Source: Antribacter soli (GTDB taxonomy: Bacteria > Actinomycetota > Actinomycetes > Actinomycetales > Cellulomonadaceae). From it: DNA of 64,000 bases. The notes under the pieces were generated by a model that saw nothing but the letters and a program-made list of their open reading frames with translations, did not search any database and was not told the DNA's origin. Below are positions 42,083 to 50,505 of the stretch, in pieces. Positions within the stretch are counted from its first letter, which is position 1. The number at the start of each line of letters is the position of its first letter. The stretch covers positions 1 to 64,000 of the forward strand of contig NZ_JAKGSG010000054.1 in NCBI RefSeq assembly GCF_021568775.1, in the 5' to 3' direction. A program made the position numbers and the translations under genes.

Positions 42083-42364
42083 GCGCTCCTGACAACAATT
42101 TCGCGGGAGCTGTGGCCGCGCCGCTGCTCCGCACGCCGCCGTCGGCGGTCGGATGCGCCAGCGCCACGCGGGACGCGGGGCCGGTCGTCGGGCCGGGAGC
42201 GGTCTGGTGGGTCTGGTCGCTACCCGCACCAACCGTCGACCACGTCCCGTTGCCGATGCGGGCGCCGGCCCATCGTCTCGGCCCGCGGGCGATGGCTCAG
42301 GGACCTTGGCGGCGCGCCGACGACGAACGCCGCGGCGGTCGCCGTCGGCGATCTCGACCGGCGA
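42083..42364. other. Intergenic stretch, no gene seen
   Basis: The 280 bp between the LacI promoter and the dioxygenase stop codon contain no supportable gene on either strand. Open frames there have no start/ribosome-site pair or motif. Confidence 0.5.
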
Positions 42365-43129
42365 TCAGACGCGTTCCCCGTTCCGGAGAAACTCCTCGAA
42401 GCCCTCCCAGGCCTGCGTTCCGTCCTTGGTCCGAATCACTTCAGAGGAGTACTGCGCCAGGTACACGCGGCGTAGATCCTGGGTCAGGTTGGGGCCGCTG
42501 CGATGGAAGACGACACTCGAGAAGCAGGCGATGCTCCCCGCCGGAACGACCACAGGCGTGCCCGGGTCGTTCCCGAAGTAGCCGACCTTGTCGTTGGTGG
42601 CCTCGTCGTGGAAGTGCTTGACGTACGACCGGATGCCCGCCCGGGAGTACGGAAGCAGGTACACGCTGCCGTTCGCCTCGGTGACGTCGTCGAGCGCGAT
42701 CCAGCAGGTGAGATACGGCTCGTGATCCTCGTGGACGAAGCCGCTGTCCTGGTGCCAGGAGAACGCGCTGTTCTTGTCGGCGGCCTTGATCACGAACTGC
42801 TCGACGAACTGGAACACGTCCGGCCCCAGCGTGGCTCGACAGATGTCGGCCATCAGGTCTCCGAAGAGGAACGAGCGCAACGACGGCTCCTGCTCGGCCA
42901 TCCCGGAGACGAAGTAGCGACGTCCGCGATGGTTGAGCCCCAACATGTCGACTTCGGCGGCGTCCATCTCGGCGTCCGCGCGGTTCATGGCGGTCTGGGC
43001 AAGCCCGCGAAGGAGCTTGAGCTGCTCCTCGGGGAGCACCTGCTCGAGGACGAACCAGCCCTCCTCCCGGTACTGCCGGGCCTGGGACTCGGTGACGATC
43101 GATGATGCCTTGTCTGTCATGGTTTCCAT
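42365..43129 (-). CDS. Phytanoyl-CoA dioxygenase (PhyH)-family protein
   Basis: This 254-residue Fe(II)/2-oxoglutarate-dependent dioxygenase is of the PhyH/ectoine-hydroxylase type. The double-stranded beta-helix shows the iron ligands H-x-D in FSWHQDSGFV near residue 126 and the distal His in SSVVFHRSGPN near 206. It ends with an Arg for 2-oxoglutarate in DLRRVYLAQY. The substrate is unknown. Many PhyH proteins hydroxylate small natural products or osmolytes. It is divergent from an AraC regulator. A TAGCGT box lies seven bases before its ATG, so it is probably leaderless and controlled with the AraC gene from the 73-bp spacer. Confidence 0.88.
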   Translation of the reverse strand: METMTDKASSIVTESQARQYREEGWFVLEQVLPEEQLKLLRGLAQTAMNRADAEMDAAEVDMLGLNHRGRRYFVSGMAEQEPSLRSFLFGDLMADICRATLGPDVFQFVEQFVIKAADKNSAFSWHQDSGFVHEDHEPYLTCWIALDDVTEANGSVYLLPYSRAGIRSYVKHFHDEATNDKVGYFGNDPGTPVVVPAGSIACFSSVVFHRSGPNLTQDLRRVYLAQYSSEVIRTKDGTQAWEGFEEFLRNGERV

Positions 43130-43136
43130 GGGGACG

Positions 43137-43202
43137 ACGCTAGGCCGGGCTCCGGCGTGGTGGGCAGGTCTGTGATGGGAAGCTCTTGTCTAAAATGGTC
43201 AG
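43137..43202. promoter_or_regulatory. Divergent leaderless promoters of the PhyH and AraC genes
   Basis: On the minus strand TAGCGT (43142-43137) ends seven bases before the PhyH ATG. On the plus strand TAAAAT (43191-43196) ends six bases before the AraC ATG. Both positions put transcription start at or within a base or two of the start codon. Confidence 0.65.
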
Positions 43203-44033
43203 ATGAGCAGCAGTGCGGTGCGGATCAGCTCACAGGACGAGGTCGGGACGCGGCTCGGGCGGGTGCGGACGACGGGATTCGTCGAGAACGGTCCCGCATT
43301 CGTTCCCCGTCCGCGCCGAGTCCTCGAGAGCTACGCGCTCGTCCTCGTACATGCCGGTGTCGGCGCGTATGTCGACGACGAGATCGGCTCGCGCCCGATC
43401 GAGCCCGGTGACGTCATCACCGTGTCGCCCGGGTGCCCGCACTGGTACGGACCCCCGCCTGGCGGCACCTGGAGCGAGATCTTTCTCGTCTTCGACGGCC
43501 CCTTGTTCGACGCCCTTGCTGTCGACGGCGTGCTCGATGCCCGTGACCCGATTCGTCGGGTCGCCCCTCTGAAGGTGTGGCGTGACCGTGTGGCCGAGTT
43601 CGCCGACCGTGTCCGACCCGGCGACACGACGGCGCGTCGAAGGGAGCTCCTGGAGCTCGCCGCGCTCCTCGTCGACGTGCGAGGTGAGCGGCACGACGTG
43701 GAGCCGGTGACGCGCGGGATCCGGCACGCGAAGAATCGGCTGGCCGGCGATCTCCGGGCTGACCTCGACCTCCGAGCTGTCGCCGCGTCCGCGGGCCTGC
43801 CCTACGAGACCTTCCGCAAGCAGTTCCGGGCGGCGGTCGGCACCTCGCCCGCCGCGTTCCGCCTCGACCGGCGCATCGAGGCGGCTCGAGCGCTGCTGCG
43901 CATGACCGACATGACCCACGCGGCCATCGCCGCGAGCCTGGGTTTCGCCGACGAGTACCACTTCGCGAAGCGGTTCCGGGAGCGCGCCGGCGTCTCTCCA
44001 CGCGACTACCGGCGCGCCCGGTCGAAGATCTGA
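43203..44033 (+). CDS. AraC-family transcriptional regulator
   Basis: This 276-residue regulator has an N-terminal cupin-like sensor (ESYALVLVHAGVGAYVDDEI near residue 41, then GDVITVSPGCPHWYGPPPG) and a C-terminal double HTH. The first HTH is DLRAVAASAGLPYETFRKQF near 192-211 and the second is AIAASLGFADEYHFAKRFRE near 240-259. The ATG at 43203 is fixed by a TAAAAT box six bases upstream (leaderless). It is divergent from the PhyH dioxygenase and is the obvious candidate to control it. The effector is unknown. Confidence 0.92.
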   Translation: MSSSAVRISSQDEVGTRLGRVRTTGFVENGPAFVPRPRRVLESYALVLVHAGVGAYVDDEIGSRPIEPGDVITVSPGCPHWYGPPPGGTWSEIFLVFDGPLFDALAVDGVLDARDPIRRVAPLKVWRDRVAEFADRVRPGDTTARRRELLELAALLVDVRGERHDVEPVTRGIRHAKNRLAGDLRADLDLRAVAASAGLPYETFRKQFRAAVGTSPAAFRLDRRIEAARALLRMTDMTHAAIAASLGFADEYHFAKRFRERAGVSPRDYRRARSKI

Positions 44034-44284
44034 GCGGCGGTTCGGCGGCGCAGGCGGGCTCAGAGCTGCGAGCGGGACGCAGCGCGGATCGAGAGCCGGG
44101 TGGAAGCTCTCGGCATCGCGGCTACGTTCGGATCCCTCGACATCGTCACCCTCAGGCCCAACATGACGCCCAGTGACGTTCTTGCGCTGCGCCAATGAAC
44201 CCACGAGCAGTCTGAAGTGGGACACCGGCGCAGGGCAGGAGCGGTCTCCGTGGCTGACACCGTGGAGCCGCGACTCCACCCGCG
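44034..44284. other. Intergenic stretch with a possible gene end
   Basis: On the plus strand a short coding-like reading, RDAARIESRVEALGIAATFG followed by SLDIVTLRPNMTPSDVLALR, ends in a stop near 44198. It has no start and no recognised family, so it may be the tail of a lost gene. Nothing else is visible. Confidence 0.3.
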
Positions 44285-45211
44285 TCAGCCGAGGCGGGTG
44301 GCGAACTCGTCGGCGACGCGCCGACCGAGGTCGGGGCCGAGGGCCTTGACCAGGGCGTCAGCGAGGGCGGCGGGATCGATGTCGGTTGCTTCTGCGCCCG
44401 AGGTGAGCGCGACGAGCTGGTGGAACGCGGCTGATGTCTCGGAGACGGCGCGTGCCGTCCCTGCGGTGATCTCGTCGCGGAGCACCTGCCCGTCGAGCTG
44501 GTCGAGGGTCTTGGCAACAGTCGCGTTCCTGAACTTGCGGTCCTGCAACGAGCCGAGCACCCGGTCGTCGGCCTGGTGGCCGCGGCCGGCTGGATCGAGG
44601 ATGTACTTGACGAGCGCCTCGTTGATCTGGATGAGCCGCTTGGAGTTCGTGAACACTTCAGCGAGTGCGGCGTCCTGTTGGGGGGTCATGTCCTTCTCCG
44701 GGGTGAGGGGCGCTGGTGCGCCGAAGAGGCTTGCGATGTCGGCGGTTCCTGGGCCGGAGGGGCCGTTGCTGACGGTGATGACGGTCAGGTCGATGCCGCG
44801 GTCCTGAAGGAACGGCACGGGATCGACCTGGCGACCGTCGACGAGCACCTCGAAGTGCAGGTGCACGGTCGGGGCGCCGCTGTTGCTCGCAGTCGCGATG
44901 TGCTGCCCGCCCGCAACCTGCTCCCCGACGACCGGGTCGATCCCGGCGCGTTGCATGTGCACGTACCGCGTCATGGTGTTCTCACCATGGTCGATCTCCA
45001 GAACCCATGCGCCGAGCTGCGTCTGAAAGATGCGCCGGACCTCTCCGTCAGCGGCGGCGTAGACGTCGGAGTCGACTCCCACGGTCCCCGCACGGAGGTC
45101 GACGCCGAGGTGATTCAGCGAGGCGGCCGGTGCGTTCGGGATCGGCGGGCGAGGTCCGAACTTCGACGTGATCTTGCCGGCGGTGGAATTGGGGCGATGC
45201 CATGCGGACAT
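44285..45211 (-). CDS. M23-family metallopeptidase without signal peptide (phage-lysin-like)
   Basis: This 308-residue protein begins directly with a LytM/M23 endopeptidase domain. It shows KITSKFGPR near residue 13, HLGVDLRAG (zinc His and Asp) near 34 and VHLHFEVLVDGRQVDPVPFL (H-x-H) near 116. The C-terminal 150 residues are helical and acidic (QQDAALAEVFTNSKRLIQIN, then AALADALVKALGPDLGRRVA) and resemble the tails of actinobacteriophage endolysins or tail-associated peptidases. There is no Sec/Tat signal, which fits a phage origin and holin-assisted release. No other phage gene is nearby, so it may be a prophage leftover. Confidence 0.85.
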   Translation of the reverse strand: MSAWHRPNSTAGKITSKFGPRPPIPNAPAASLNHLGVDLRAGTVGVDSDVYAAADGEVRRIFQTQLGAWVLEIDHGENTMTRYVHMQRAGIDPVVGEQVAGGQHIATASNSGAPTVHLHFEVLVDGRQVDPVPFLQDRGIDLTVITVSNGPSGPGTADIASLFGAPAPLTPEKDMTPQQDAALAEVFTNSKRLIQINEALVKYILDPAGRGHQADDRVLGSLQDRKFRNATVAKTLDQLDGQVLRDEITAGTARAVSETSAAFHQLVALTSGAEATDIDPAALADALVKALGPDLGRRVADEFATRLG

Positions 45212-45414
45212 TGGGTCCTCCCGGTCACATTCCGCGGCGATCTCGGGTGAGGGGCTCTGCCGAATCGGCGAGCACCAGTGTCACGGCGGGTCGAGTGATG
45301 GGTGCTGAGCCGCCGGTGGCAACGAGCTGCTTTCTGTTGCTGTGACCGTGAGGGAGGGGGGTCGATTCCGGTTGATACAGGTCAAGCTGCTGGCCGGGGG
45401 TGGAATACGAGGCC
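45212..45414. other. Intergenic stretch, no gene seen
   Basis: About 200 bp without a supportable gene, between the lysin start and the ester-cyclase fragment. Confidence 0.5.
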
Positions 45415-45570
45415 GCCTGATCCAGGTGCCGACGGTGACCATGTTGATGGCGTACTTCTTGCCGGTGGGCTGGATGAAGCCGCCGTTGCCGTCGGGCAGG
45501 GCTGGGTGAACATGCCCGTGGCGACTCCCGTCACGGCGGTGAGGCTGCCCCTTGGCCACCCGGACCGGGT
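45415..45570 (-). pseudogene. Ester cyclase (SnoaL-like) fragment with frameshift
   Basis: The minus strand reads KGSLTAVTGVATGMFTQP, then in another frame LPDGNGGFIQPTGKKYAINM and VTVGTW. Together these are the central part of a SnoaL-type ester cyclase (F-T-Q-P-x(8)-P-x-T-G-K-x-Y-x-I-N-M-x-T-V-G-x-W). A one- or two-base shift lies near 45510, both ends are missing, and no start or stop belongs to it. Ester cyclases of this type commonly neighbour cupin and SDR genes, both of which are also present here in damaged form. Confidence 0.7.
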
Positions 45571-45667
45571 GCTCGACGACGCGGGTGTCGAGTCGCGAAC
45601 GCTCGCGCCGTCGACCTAAGATCGGTAAACGCGCATTCTCGGATTCACCGCTGAAAGGTCAGGAATC

Positions 45668-45821
45668 ATGCCCAAGGCATCGAGCCGGCGATGCCTACTA
45701 CGTCCCCCCGGGTCACACCCCTGTGCTCCATGCCGGCACCGAGGTCGTCGAGTTCAGCCCGACCGAGCAGCTCCAGCAGACCATCGACGTGGTCACGAAG
45801 AACATGAAAGCCGCTGGCTGA
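45668..45821 (+). pseudogene. Cupin-domain protein, internally deleted
   Basis: The gene begins normally (MPKAS at 45668, behind GAAAGGTCAGG) but then jumps into the last third of a cupin, AGDAYYVPPGHTPVLHAGTE, followed by VVEFSPTEQLQQTIDVVTKN and a stop at 45821. The family protein of this kind is about 120 residues. Roughly 70 residues with the first metal-binding motif are missing, and the front and back are in different frames. It cannot form the barrel. Confidence 0.72.
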
Positions 45822-45858
45822 TTCGGGCCGCCGACACCGGCTCTGCGAGGCGCTGGTA

Positions 45859-46746
45859 ATGCCCTCGATGGATGGACGAGTGGCGCTCGTGACGGGCGCG
45901 ACGGGTGGCATCGGAGGGGCGGTCGCGACCGCGCTGGCACGCGAAGGCGCGACCGTTGTCGTGGTCGGGCGCTCAAAGGCGCGAGCGGAAGACGCGATGC
46001 GCGACATCCGCGCGGTTGTACCTGCCGCAATGCTTGAGCCGCTTGTGTGCGACCTCTCTGTCCAGGCGTCGATCCGCTCGGCGGCGCGTGAGTTTCTCTC
46101 CCGCCACGACAAGCTCGACGTGCTCGTCAACGCCGCGGGCGTGTTCCGCAAGGAGCGCCACGTGACCCCCGATGGGCTCGAGCTCACGTTCGCCACCAAC
46201 GTGATGGGCTACTTCCTGCTCACGAACCTGCTCCTGGACGCTCTCGAGCACGCCGCGACCGGCACGTCGAGGACTTCGCGGATCGTGAACATCGCATCCA
46301 AGTACTCGAGTGGCTTGTCGGTCACCAGGGTCGACTTCGACGACCTCCAGACCGCGAAGGGCAAGTACAGCTTCCTGCGCGCGACGCCCCCGACGATGCT
46401 CGGCCGCGTTCTCTTCACGCAAGAGCTCGCGGAGCGACTACGCGGGACGGGCGTGGTTGTGAACGCCGTACACCCGGGCCTCGTCAAGCACACGACCCTT
46501 CTCCATGACGTCGGCGGCCCGTTCCGCTGGATGACGAACACGTTCGGCAGGTCCGCAGAGAAGGGCGCCGACACCGCGGTCTGGCTCGCGACCTCACCCG
46601 AGGCCGAGGCGGTCTCAGGCAAGCTGTGGGCCAACCACAAGGAACTGCCGACGCCCGGCATGGGCTCGGATCCGGAAGCACGGAAACGGTTGTGGGACGA
46701 GTGCGCGCGCCTGTCCGAGCTCATGGGCCCAGAGCCTGAGCGCTGA
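45859..46746 (+). CDS. SDR-family protein with apparently lost catalytic Tyr/Lys
   Basis: This 295-residue protein is a retinol-dehydrogenase-like SDR. It keeps the cofactor motif TGATGGIGGAVA near residue 14, VLVNAAGVF near 88 and NIASKYSSG near 147. In relatives a Y-x-x-x-K dyad follows in a form like AYGQSKLANVLFT. Here the aligned segment is ATPPTMLGRVLFT, so Tyr reads as Thr and Lys as Met. The DNA (GCGACGCCCCCGACGATGCTC, 46381-46401) is explained by one lost T, one gained C and an A-to-T change. The remainder is well conserved, so the inactivation looks recent. It follows the broken cupin gene and may have shared its promoter. Confidence 0.85.
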   Translation: MPSMDGRVALVTGATGGIGGAVATALAREGATVVVVGRSKARAEDAMRDIRAVVPAAMLEPLVCDLSVQASIRSAAREFLSRHDKLDVLVNAAGVFRKERHVTPDGLELTFATNVMGYFLLTNLLLDALEHAATGTSRTSRIVNIASKYSSGLSVTRVDFDDLQTAKGKYSFLRATPPTMLGRVLFTQELAERLRGTGVVVNAVHPGLVKHTTLLHDVGGPFRWMTNTFGRSAEKGADTAVWLATSPEAEAVSGKLWANHKELPTPGMGSDPEARKRLWDECARLSELMGPEPER

Positions 46747-46770
46747 CGCCGCCGGCCACGCGCCCGCCCG

Positions 46771-47295
46771 TCACGGGACGACCGCCAGCGGGTACATGGC
46801 GCCGGTGCCGGCATCCACGAGCGCGGCCCGCGTCATCGTGCCGGTCAGCGGCAGGATCTCGTAGACCGCTTCGAGAACCAGTGGCGTCTGCTCCAGCCGC
46901 ACGCGCGTCGCCACGGTCACGTGCGGTGTCCAGATTCCCGGGACGTAGTGCTTGTGCAGCTGGTCTTCCGTCGCGCCGAGCGCCTCGACGACCCGCTCCT
47001 GGCGCGCCACGAGCGTGCTGGTCACGGCTGGGACCAGGCTCATCCGGCCGCGCCGGAACGCCGCGACGGCGTCGAACCGGACGGTGGTCGGGCCGGCGTC
47101 GGGCAGTGCCTCCACGGTGGCGCGTACCTTGTCCAGGTCCCAGGAACGCAGCACCGCCAGGGACAGATGCGGCACGTGCCGGCGGTGCGTGTGCGTGGCG
47201 AGCGTAGGCACGCCGTCGGCCTCGAGCCGCTGCCACAGCCGTCGCAGGACCCGCTCGGTCGGCCCGTCGAACAGCAGGCACACAGCCAGCGCCAC
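46771..47295 (-). CDS. 2'-5' RNA ligase-like (2H phosphoesterase) protein
   Basis: This 174-residue cytoplasmic protein has the two H-x-(S/T)-x motifs of the 2H phosphoesterase superfamily: PHLSLAVLRS near residue 42 and PHVTVATRVR near 124. Members act on cyclic phosphates or 2'-5' linkages in RNA. The start is GTG 47295, with a TAGGCT box six bases upstream, so it is predicted leaderless. It is divergent from an esterase across 86 bp. Confidence 0.85.
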   Translation of the reverse strand: MALAVCLLFDGPTERVLRRLWQRLEADGVPTLATHTHRRHVPHLSLAVLRSWDLDKVRATVEALPDAGPTTVRFDAVAAFRRGRMSLVPAVTSTLVARQERVVEALGATEDQLHKHYVPGIWTPHVTVATRVRLEQTPLVLEAVYEILPLTGTMTRAALVDAGTGAMYPLAVVP

Positions 47296-47301
47296 GGTTC
47301 C

Positions 47302-47375
47302 AGCCTAGGACGGGGGACCCGGTGCGGGGACGGCAAGAAATGTCCGCGACGTGCACTGTGGCCGGCCGCTAGCGT
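47302..47375. promoter_or_regulatory. Divergent leaderless promoters (RNA ligase-like / esterase)
   Basis: On the minus strand TAGGCT (47307-47302) ends six bases before GTG 47295. On the plus strand TAGCGT (47370-47375) ends six bases before GTG 47382. Neither gene has a ribosome site, which supports leaderless translation. Confidence 0.65.
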
Positions 47376-47381
47376 CGGCCC

Positions 47382-48236
47382 GTGACCGTACGAGTGCCGT
47401 TCCGAGCCGTGCCGCTCGACCTCGAGGACGTTCAGTACGATTACGGCCCGGACTCGTCTCCGCGTCCCGGCGTGCCCGCGGGCGAGACCATCGAGCTGCG
47501 TCTGGACGACAGCACCGTCTTCCCTGGCACTTCCCGCAAGGTGTGGATCCACGTCCCTGCCGCGTACGACCCGGCCGAGCCCGCGGGGCTGACGGTGTTC
47601 CAGGACGGTTGGTGGTACCTCGACCCAGAGGGCGACGTCCGGGGTGGGATCGTCTTGGACAACCTGGTCCACCACGGGGAGATCCCGGTAACCATCGGCG
47701 TCTTCGTCGATCCCGGTGTCTTCGAGGACCGCGACGACCCCGACGAGCGCAAGAACCGCAACGCGGAGTACGACGCGGCCGACGACCGGTATGCGACGTT
47801 CCTCCTGACCGAGGTCATCCCGGAGGTGCGACGCCGGTACACCGTGAGCGACGACCCCGACCGCTGGGGCATCGCGGGCGGTAGCTGCGGCGGCAACTGC
47901 TCCTTCACGGTCGCCTGGCACCTCCCGGACCGGTTTCGTCGCGTCCTGTGCTTCTTGTCGAGCTTCGCACAGATGCCCGACGGCAACCCCTACCCCGCTC
48001 TTCTGGCCGGCACACCGCGCAAGCCGTTGCGGATCTTCCTGCAGGCCGGGCACCGCGACTCCGGCTGGGACGAGCCGGAGCACAACTGGCTGGCGGAGAA
48101 CCTACGGGTCGCCGCTGCCCTGGCCGAGACCGGTTACGACTTCCGGCTCGTCCTCGGCGACGGCGGACACAGCCCGAACCACGCCGGGGTGCTGCTGCCC
48201 GATGCGCTCCGCTGGCTCTGGCGCACCGCTCGTTGA
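47382..48236 (+). CDS. Alpha/beta-hydrolase esterase (enterochelin esterase/D-like)
   Basis: This 284-residue protein lacks a signal peptide. It resembles putative esterases of the enterochelin-esterase fold. Evidence is VWIHVPAAYDP near residue 54, GLTVFQDGWWYLDPEG near 69, the nucleophile elbow WGIAGGSCGGNCSFTVAWHL near 162 (G-x-S-x-G-G) and the catalytic His in DGGHSPNHAG near 263. An Asp lies in AGHRDSGWDEPEHNW. In this group the natural substrates are siderophore or carbohydrate esters. The GTG at 47382 is set by the TAGCGT box six bases before it. Confidence 0.85.
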   Translation: MTVRVPFRAVPLDLEDVQYDYGPDSSPRPGVPAGETIELRLDDSTVFPGTSRKVWIHVPAAYDPAEPAGLTVFQDGWWYLDPEGDVRGGIVLDNLVHHGEIPVTIGVFVDPGVFEDRDDPDERKNRNAEYDAADDRYATFLLTEVIPEVRRRYTVSDDPDRWGIAGGSCGGNCSFTVAWHLPDRFRRVLCFLSSFAQMPDGNPYPALLAGTPRKPLRIFLQAGHRDSGWDEPEHNWLAENLRVAAALAETGYDFRLVLGDGGHSPNHAGVLLPDALRWLWRTAR

Positions 48237-48385
48237 CGGAGAACCGGCGGTCGACCGGCGCCTGGCCGCTTGGCCGTACTCAGGACCGTAGTGCTCGATG
48301 GGAGGTTGCTGATTGACTGATTCTGAGATTCTGGCGGGTTGCCACCTGGCTGCCGCCCGCTGCCTCGAGTGATGTTGAAGCGGGA

Positions 48386-49429
48386 TCAGGCGCGTGCCGG
48401 GTCCACCATCTGCACCGAGAGGTGTGAGGACAGCGCGCGGAGGAAGTCCGGGGCGTCGAAGACCGCCCCCGCGGAGGCGACGCCGGTGGTCCTGGTCCGG
48501 CCGGTGAGGATGCGGTCGACGGCCTCCACCGCGAGCGGCGCGCTGATGGCGTAGATGTCCTGACCGGTGGCGACCACGCGGCGTTCCGTGCCGCCGGAAC
48601 GGACGACGACGTCGACGACGAAGGTCTGCGCGGAGCGGCCGCGTTCGTCGACGACGGTCGGTGCCGAGGCGTCAGGAGCGGACATGTCCGCAGCCGCCCT
48701 GGCGGTCATGTAGGTGCGCACCTCCGGGACGGCCAGGTGGCTGGGAACGGTGACGACGTCGGCCATGGTGAACTCTCCGATGACGGTCTCGGGGCCGAGC
48801 GGAGCCGGGAAGGGCCACTCCAGGGTCGGCAGAGCGTCGTCGTGGTACTCGAGCTGTCCGCCGGTGTAGCGGACACGGCGGCCACCACGTCGCTGCCCCG
48901 AGACCACGCCCGCGGCGAGCGTTCCGGCAGTGGGGTGCCAGCTGCTCAGGCCGTAGGCGATGTGCGCCTCGTCCGCCGTCGTCCAGTCGCCCATGGCGGT
49001 GGTGACCAACAGGTCGCCGAGGCCGCCGTAGAAGGCCATCGCCGGGACCACCACGGTGCCCGCGGCGCGAGCGGGCTCCGCGAAGTGCGCGAACGTGTCA
49101 AGGTTCGCCTCGATCTCGGCCGCCACGTCGACATACGGGATGCCGGCGCGCAGCGCCGCCTCGACCAGCGGGGCGGCGGTCGTGGCGAAGGGCCCCGCGC
49201 AGTTGATCACGGCGGCCGCGCCGTTCAGCGCGCGGTCGAGCGAGGCCGGATCGTCGACCGACGCCTGCCGCGTCTCGAGCCCCGGTTGGCCCTGTGCCAT
49301 CGCCAGCAGCTTGTCCTGGTCGCGGCCGAGGAGCAGCGGGACGTATCCGCGCTCGCGCAGCTCCGCGACCACGAACCGCCCGGTGTGCCCGTAGGCGCCG
49401 AACACTGCCACGTTCCGACCTGATCCCAT
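48386..49429 (-). CDS. Saccharopine dehydrogenase NADP-binding-domain protein
   Basis: This 347-residue cytoplasmic protein has an N-terminal Rossmann fold (NVAVFGAYGHTGRFVVAELR at residues 6-25) and AAVINCAGPFATTAAPLVEA near 73-92. The layout is typical of saccharopine-dehydrogenase-like/trans-acting enoyl-reductase proteins whose reactions are mostly unknown. The ATG at 49429 is preceded by GGAGCAG and begins MGSGRNVAVFG. It is divergent from a GlxA-type AraC regulator across about 100 bp and is the likely target of that regulator. Confidence 0.88.
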   Translation of the reverse strand: MGSGRNVAVFGAYGHTGRFVVAELRERGYVPLLLGRDQDKLLAMAQGQPGLETRQASVDDPASLDRALNGAAAVINCAGPFATTAAPLVEAALRAGIPYVDVAAEIEANLDTFAHFAEPARAAGTVVVPAMAFYGGLGDLLVTTAMGDWTTADEAHIAYGLSSWHPTAGTLAAGVVSGQRRGGRRVRYTGGQLEYHDDALPTLEWPFPAPLGPETVIGEFTMADVVTVPSHLAVPEVRTYMTARAAADMSAPDASAPTVVDERGRSAQTFVVDVVVRSGGTERRVVATGQDIYAISAPLAVEAVDRILTGRTRTTGVASAGAVFDAPDFLRALSSHLSVQMVDPARA

Positions 49430-49517
49430 GTCTGCTCCTGCATGCTCGAAGTGATCCGCTCTGGAAATCCTGTCCCCGCTGCCGCAGGGGGGCCAGTGTC
49501 CGGAACGACATGACCCG

Positions 49518-49523
49518 TACAAT
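49518..49523 (+). promoter_or_regulatory. -10 box of the GlxA-type regulator gene
   Basis: TACAAT ends seven bases before ATG 49531, the spacing expected for a leaderless transcript. It supports 49531 over the ATG at 49510 as the true start. Confidence 0.6.
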
Positions 49524-49530
49524 TCGCGAC

Positions 49531-50478
49531 ATGAGCTCTGTCGCCCGCTCCGTCGCGGTCGCCGCTACCGACGGGATGCTGCACTTCGAGCTGGCCCTGG
49601 CGCATGAGGTCTTCGGCTCCGCCCCGGCCGCCCTGCCAGGCCCCTGGTACGACGTCAGGGTGTGCGGCTCGCACGCCGTCCGGGTCGGCCGGTTCCTGCT
49701 CGAGCCGGACTGCGGGCTCGACCGGCTGGCGGACGCCGGCACCGTGATCGTCCCCGCCCTGGCGGACGTCGACGAGGACCCGCCGGCCGACCTGGTCGAG
49801 GCGGTGCGCGCGGCGCACGAGTCAGGCGCGCGGGTGGTCTCCCTGTGCACGGGCGCGTTCGTGCTCGCCGCCGCCGGCCTGCTGGACGGGCTGGGCGCGA
49901 CCACGCACTGGGCCCACACCGAGCAGCTGGCCGCGCGCTATCCCCGGGTGAAGGTCGACCCGGACGTGCTCTACGTCGACAACGGCAGCGTGCTCACGTC
50001 CGCCGGCAAGGCCGCGGCGATGGATCTGTGCCTGCACCTGGTCCGTCGTGACCACGGCTCGGCGATCGCCAACGTGGTCGCCCGCCGCTTGGTCGTGCCG
50101 CCCCACCGGGCCGGTGGCCAGGCCCAGTTCGTCACCACACCGGTGCCGGCCCAGGACGGACACCCCCTGGCCGAGCTGCTGCCCTGGGTGATGCGGCGGC
50201 TGGACCAGCCGCTCACCGTGGAGGACCTGGCCCGCCAGGCGAACATGAGCTCGCGCCACCTGACCCGCCACTTCCGCTCGGTAACCGGCACCACCCCGCT
50301 GCAGTGGCTGCTGACCCAGCGGATCCGCCGCGCGCAGGAGCTGCTGGAGACCACCGACGACGGCGTCGACACCATCGCCTCGGCCGCGGGCATGGGCACG
50401 GCGACGACGCTCCGGCGCCACTTCCACCGCACGATCGGCGTACCGCCGGATGCCTACCGCCGGACGTTCCGGGCGTGA
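49531..50478 (+). CDS. GlxA-type AraC regulator (DJ-1/PfpI sensor plus HTH)
   Basis: This 315-residue regulator has an N-terminal DJ-1/PfpI-like domain. The nucleophile-elbow region VVSLCTGAFVLAAAGLLDG near residue 100 keeps Cys, and THWAHTEQLAARYP follows. A C-terminal AraC double HTH comprises LTVEDLARQANMSSRHLTRH near 229-248 and IASAAGMGTATTLRRHFHR near 279-297. The ATG at 49531 was chosen from the TACAAT box. An ATG at 49510 is possible but would lie upstream of that box. It is divergent from the saccharopine-dehydrogenase-like gene and probably controls it. The ligand is unknown. Confidence 0.9.
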   Translation: MSSVARSVAVAATDGMLHFELALAHEVFGSAPAALPGPWYDVRVCGSHAVRVGRFLLEPDCGLDRLADAGTVIVPALADVDEDPPADLVEAVRAAHESGARVVSLCTGAFVLAAAGLLDGLGATTHWAHTEQLAARYPRVKVDPDVLYVDNGSVLTSAGKAAAMDLCLHLVRRDHGSAIANVVARRLVVPPHRAGGQAQFVTTPVPAQDGHPLAELLPWVMRRLDQPLTVEDLARQANMSSRHLTRHFRSVTGTTPLQWLLTQRIRRAQELLETTDDGVDTIASAAGMGTATTLRRHFHRTIGVPPDAYRRTFRA

Positions 50479-50505
50479 GACCGCTGCCCTCGCGGTGACG
50501 GCCGG

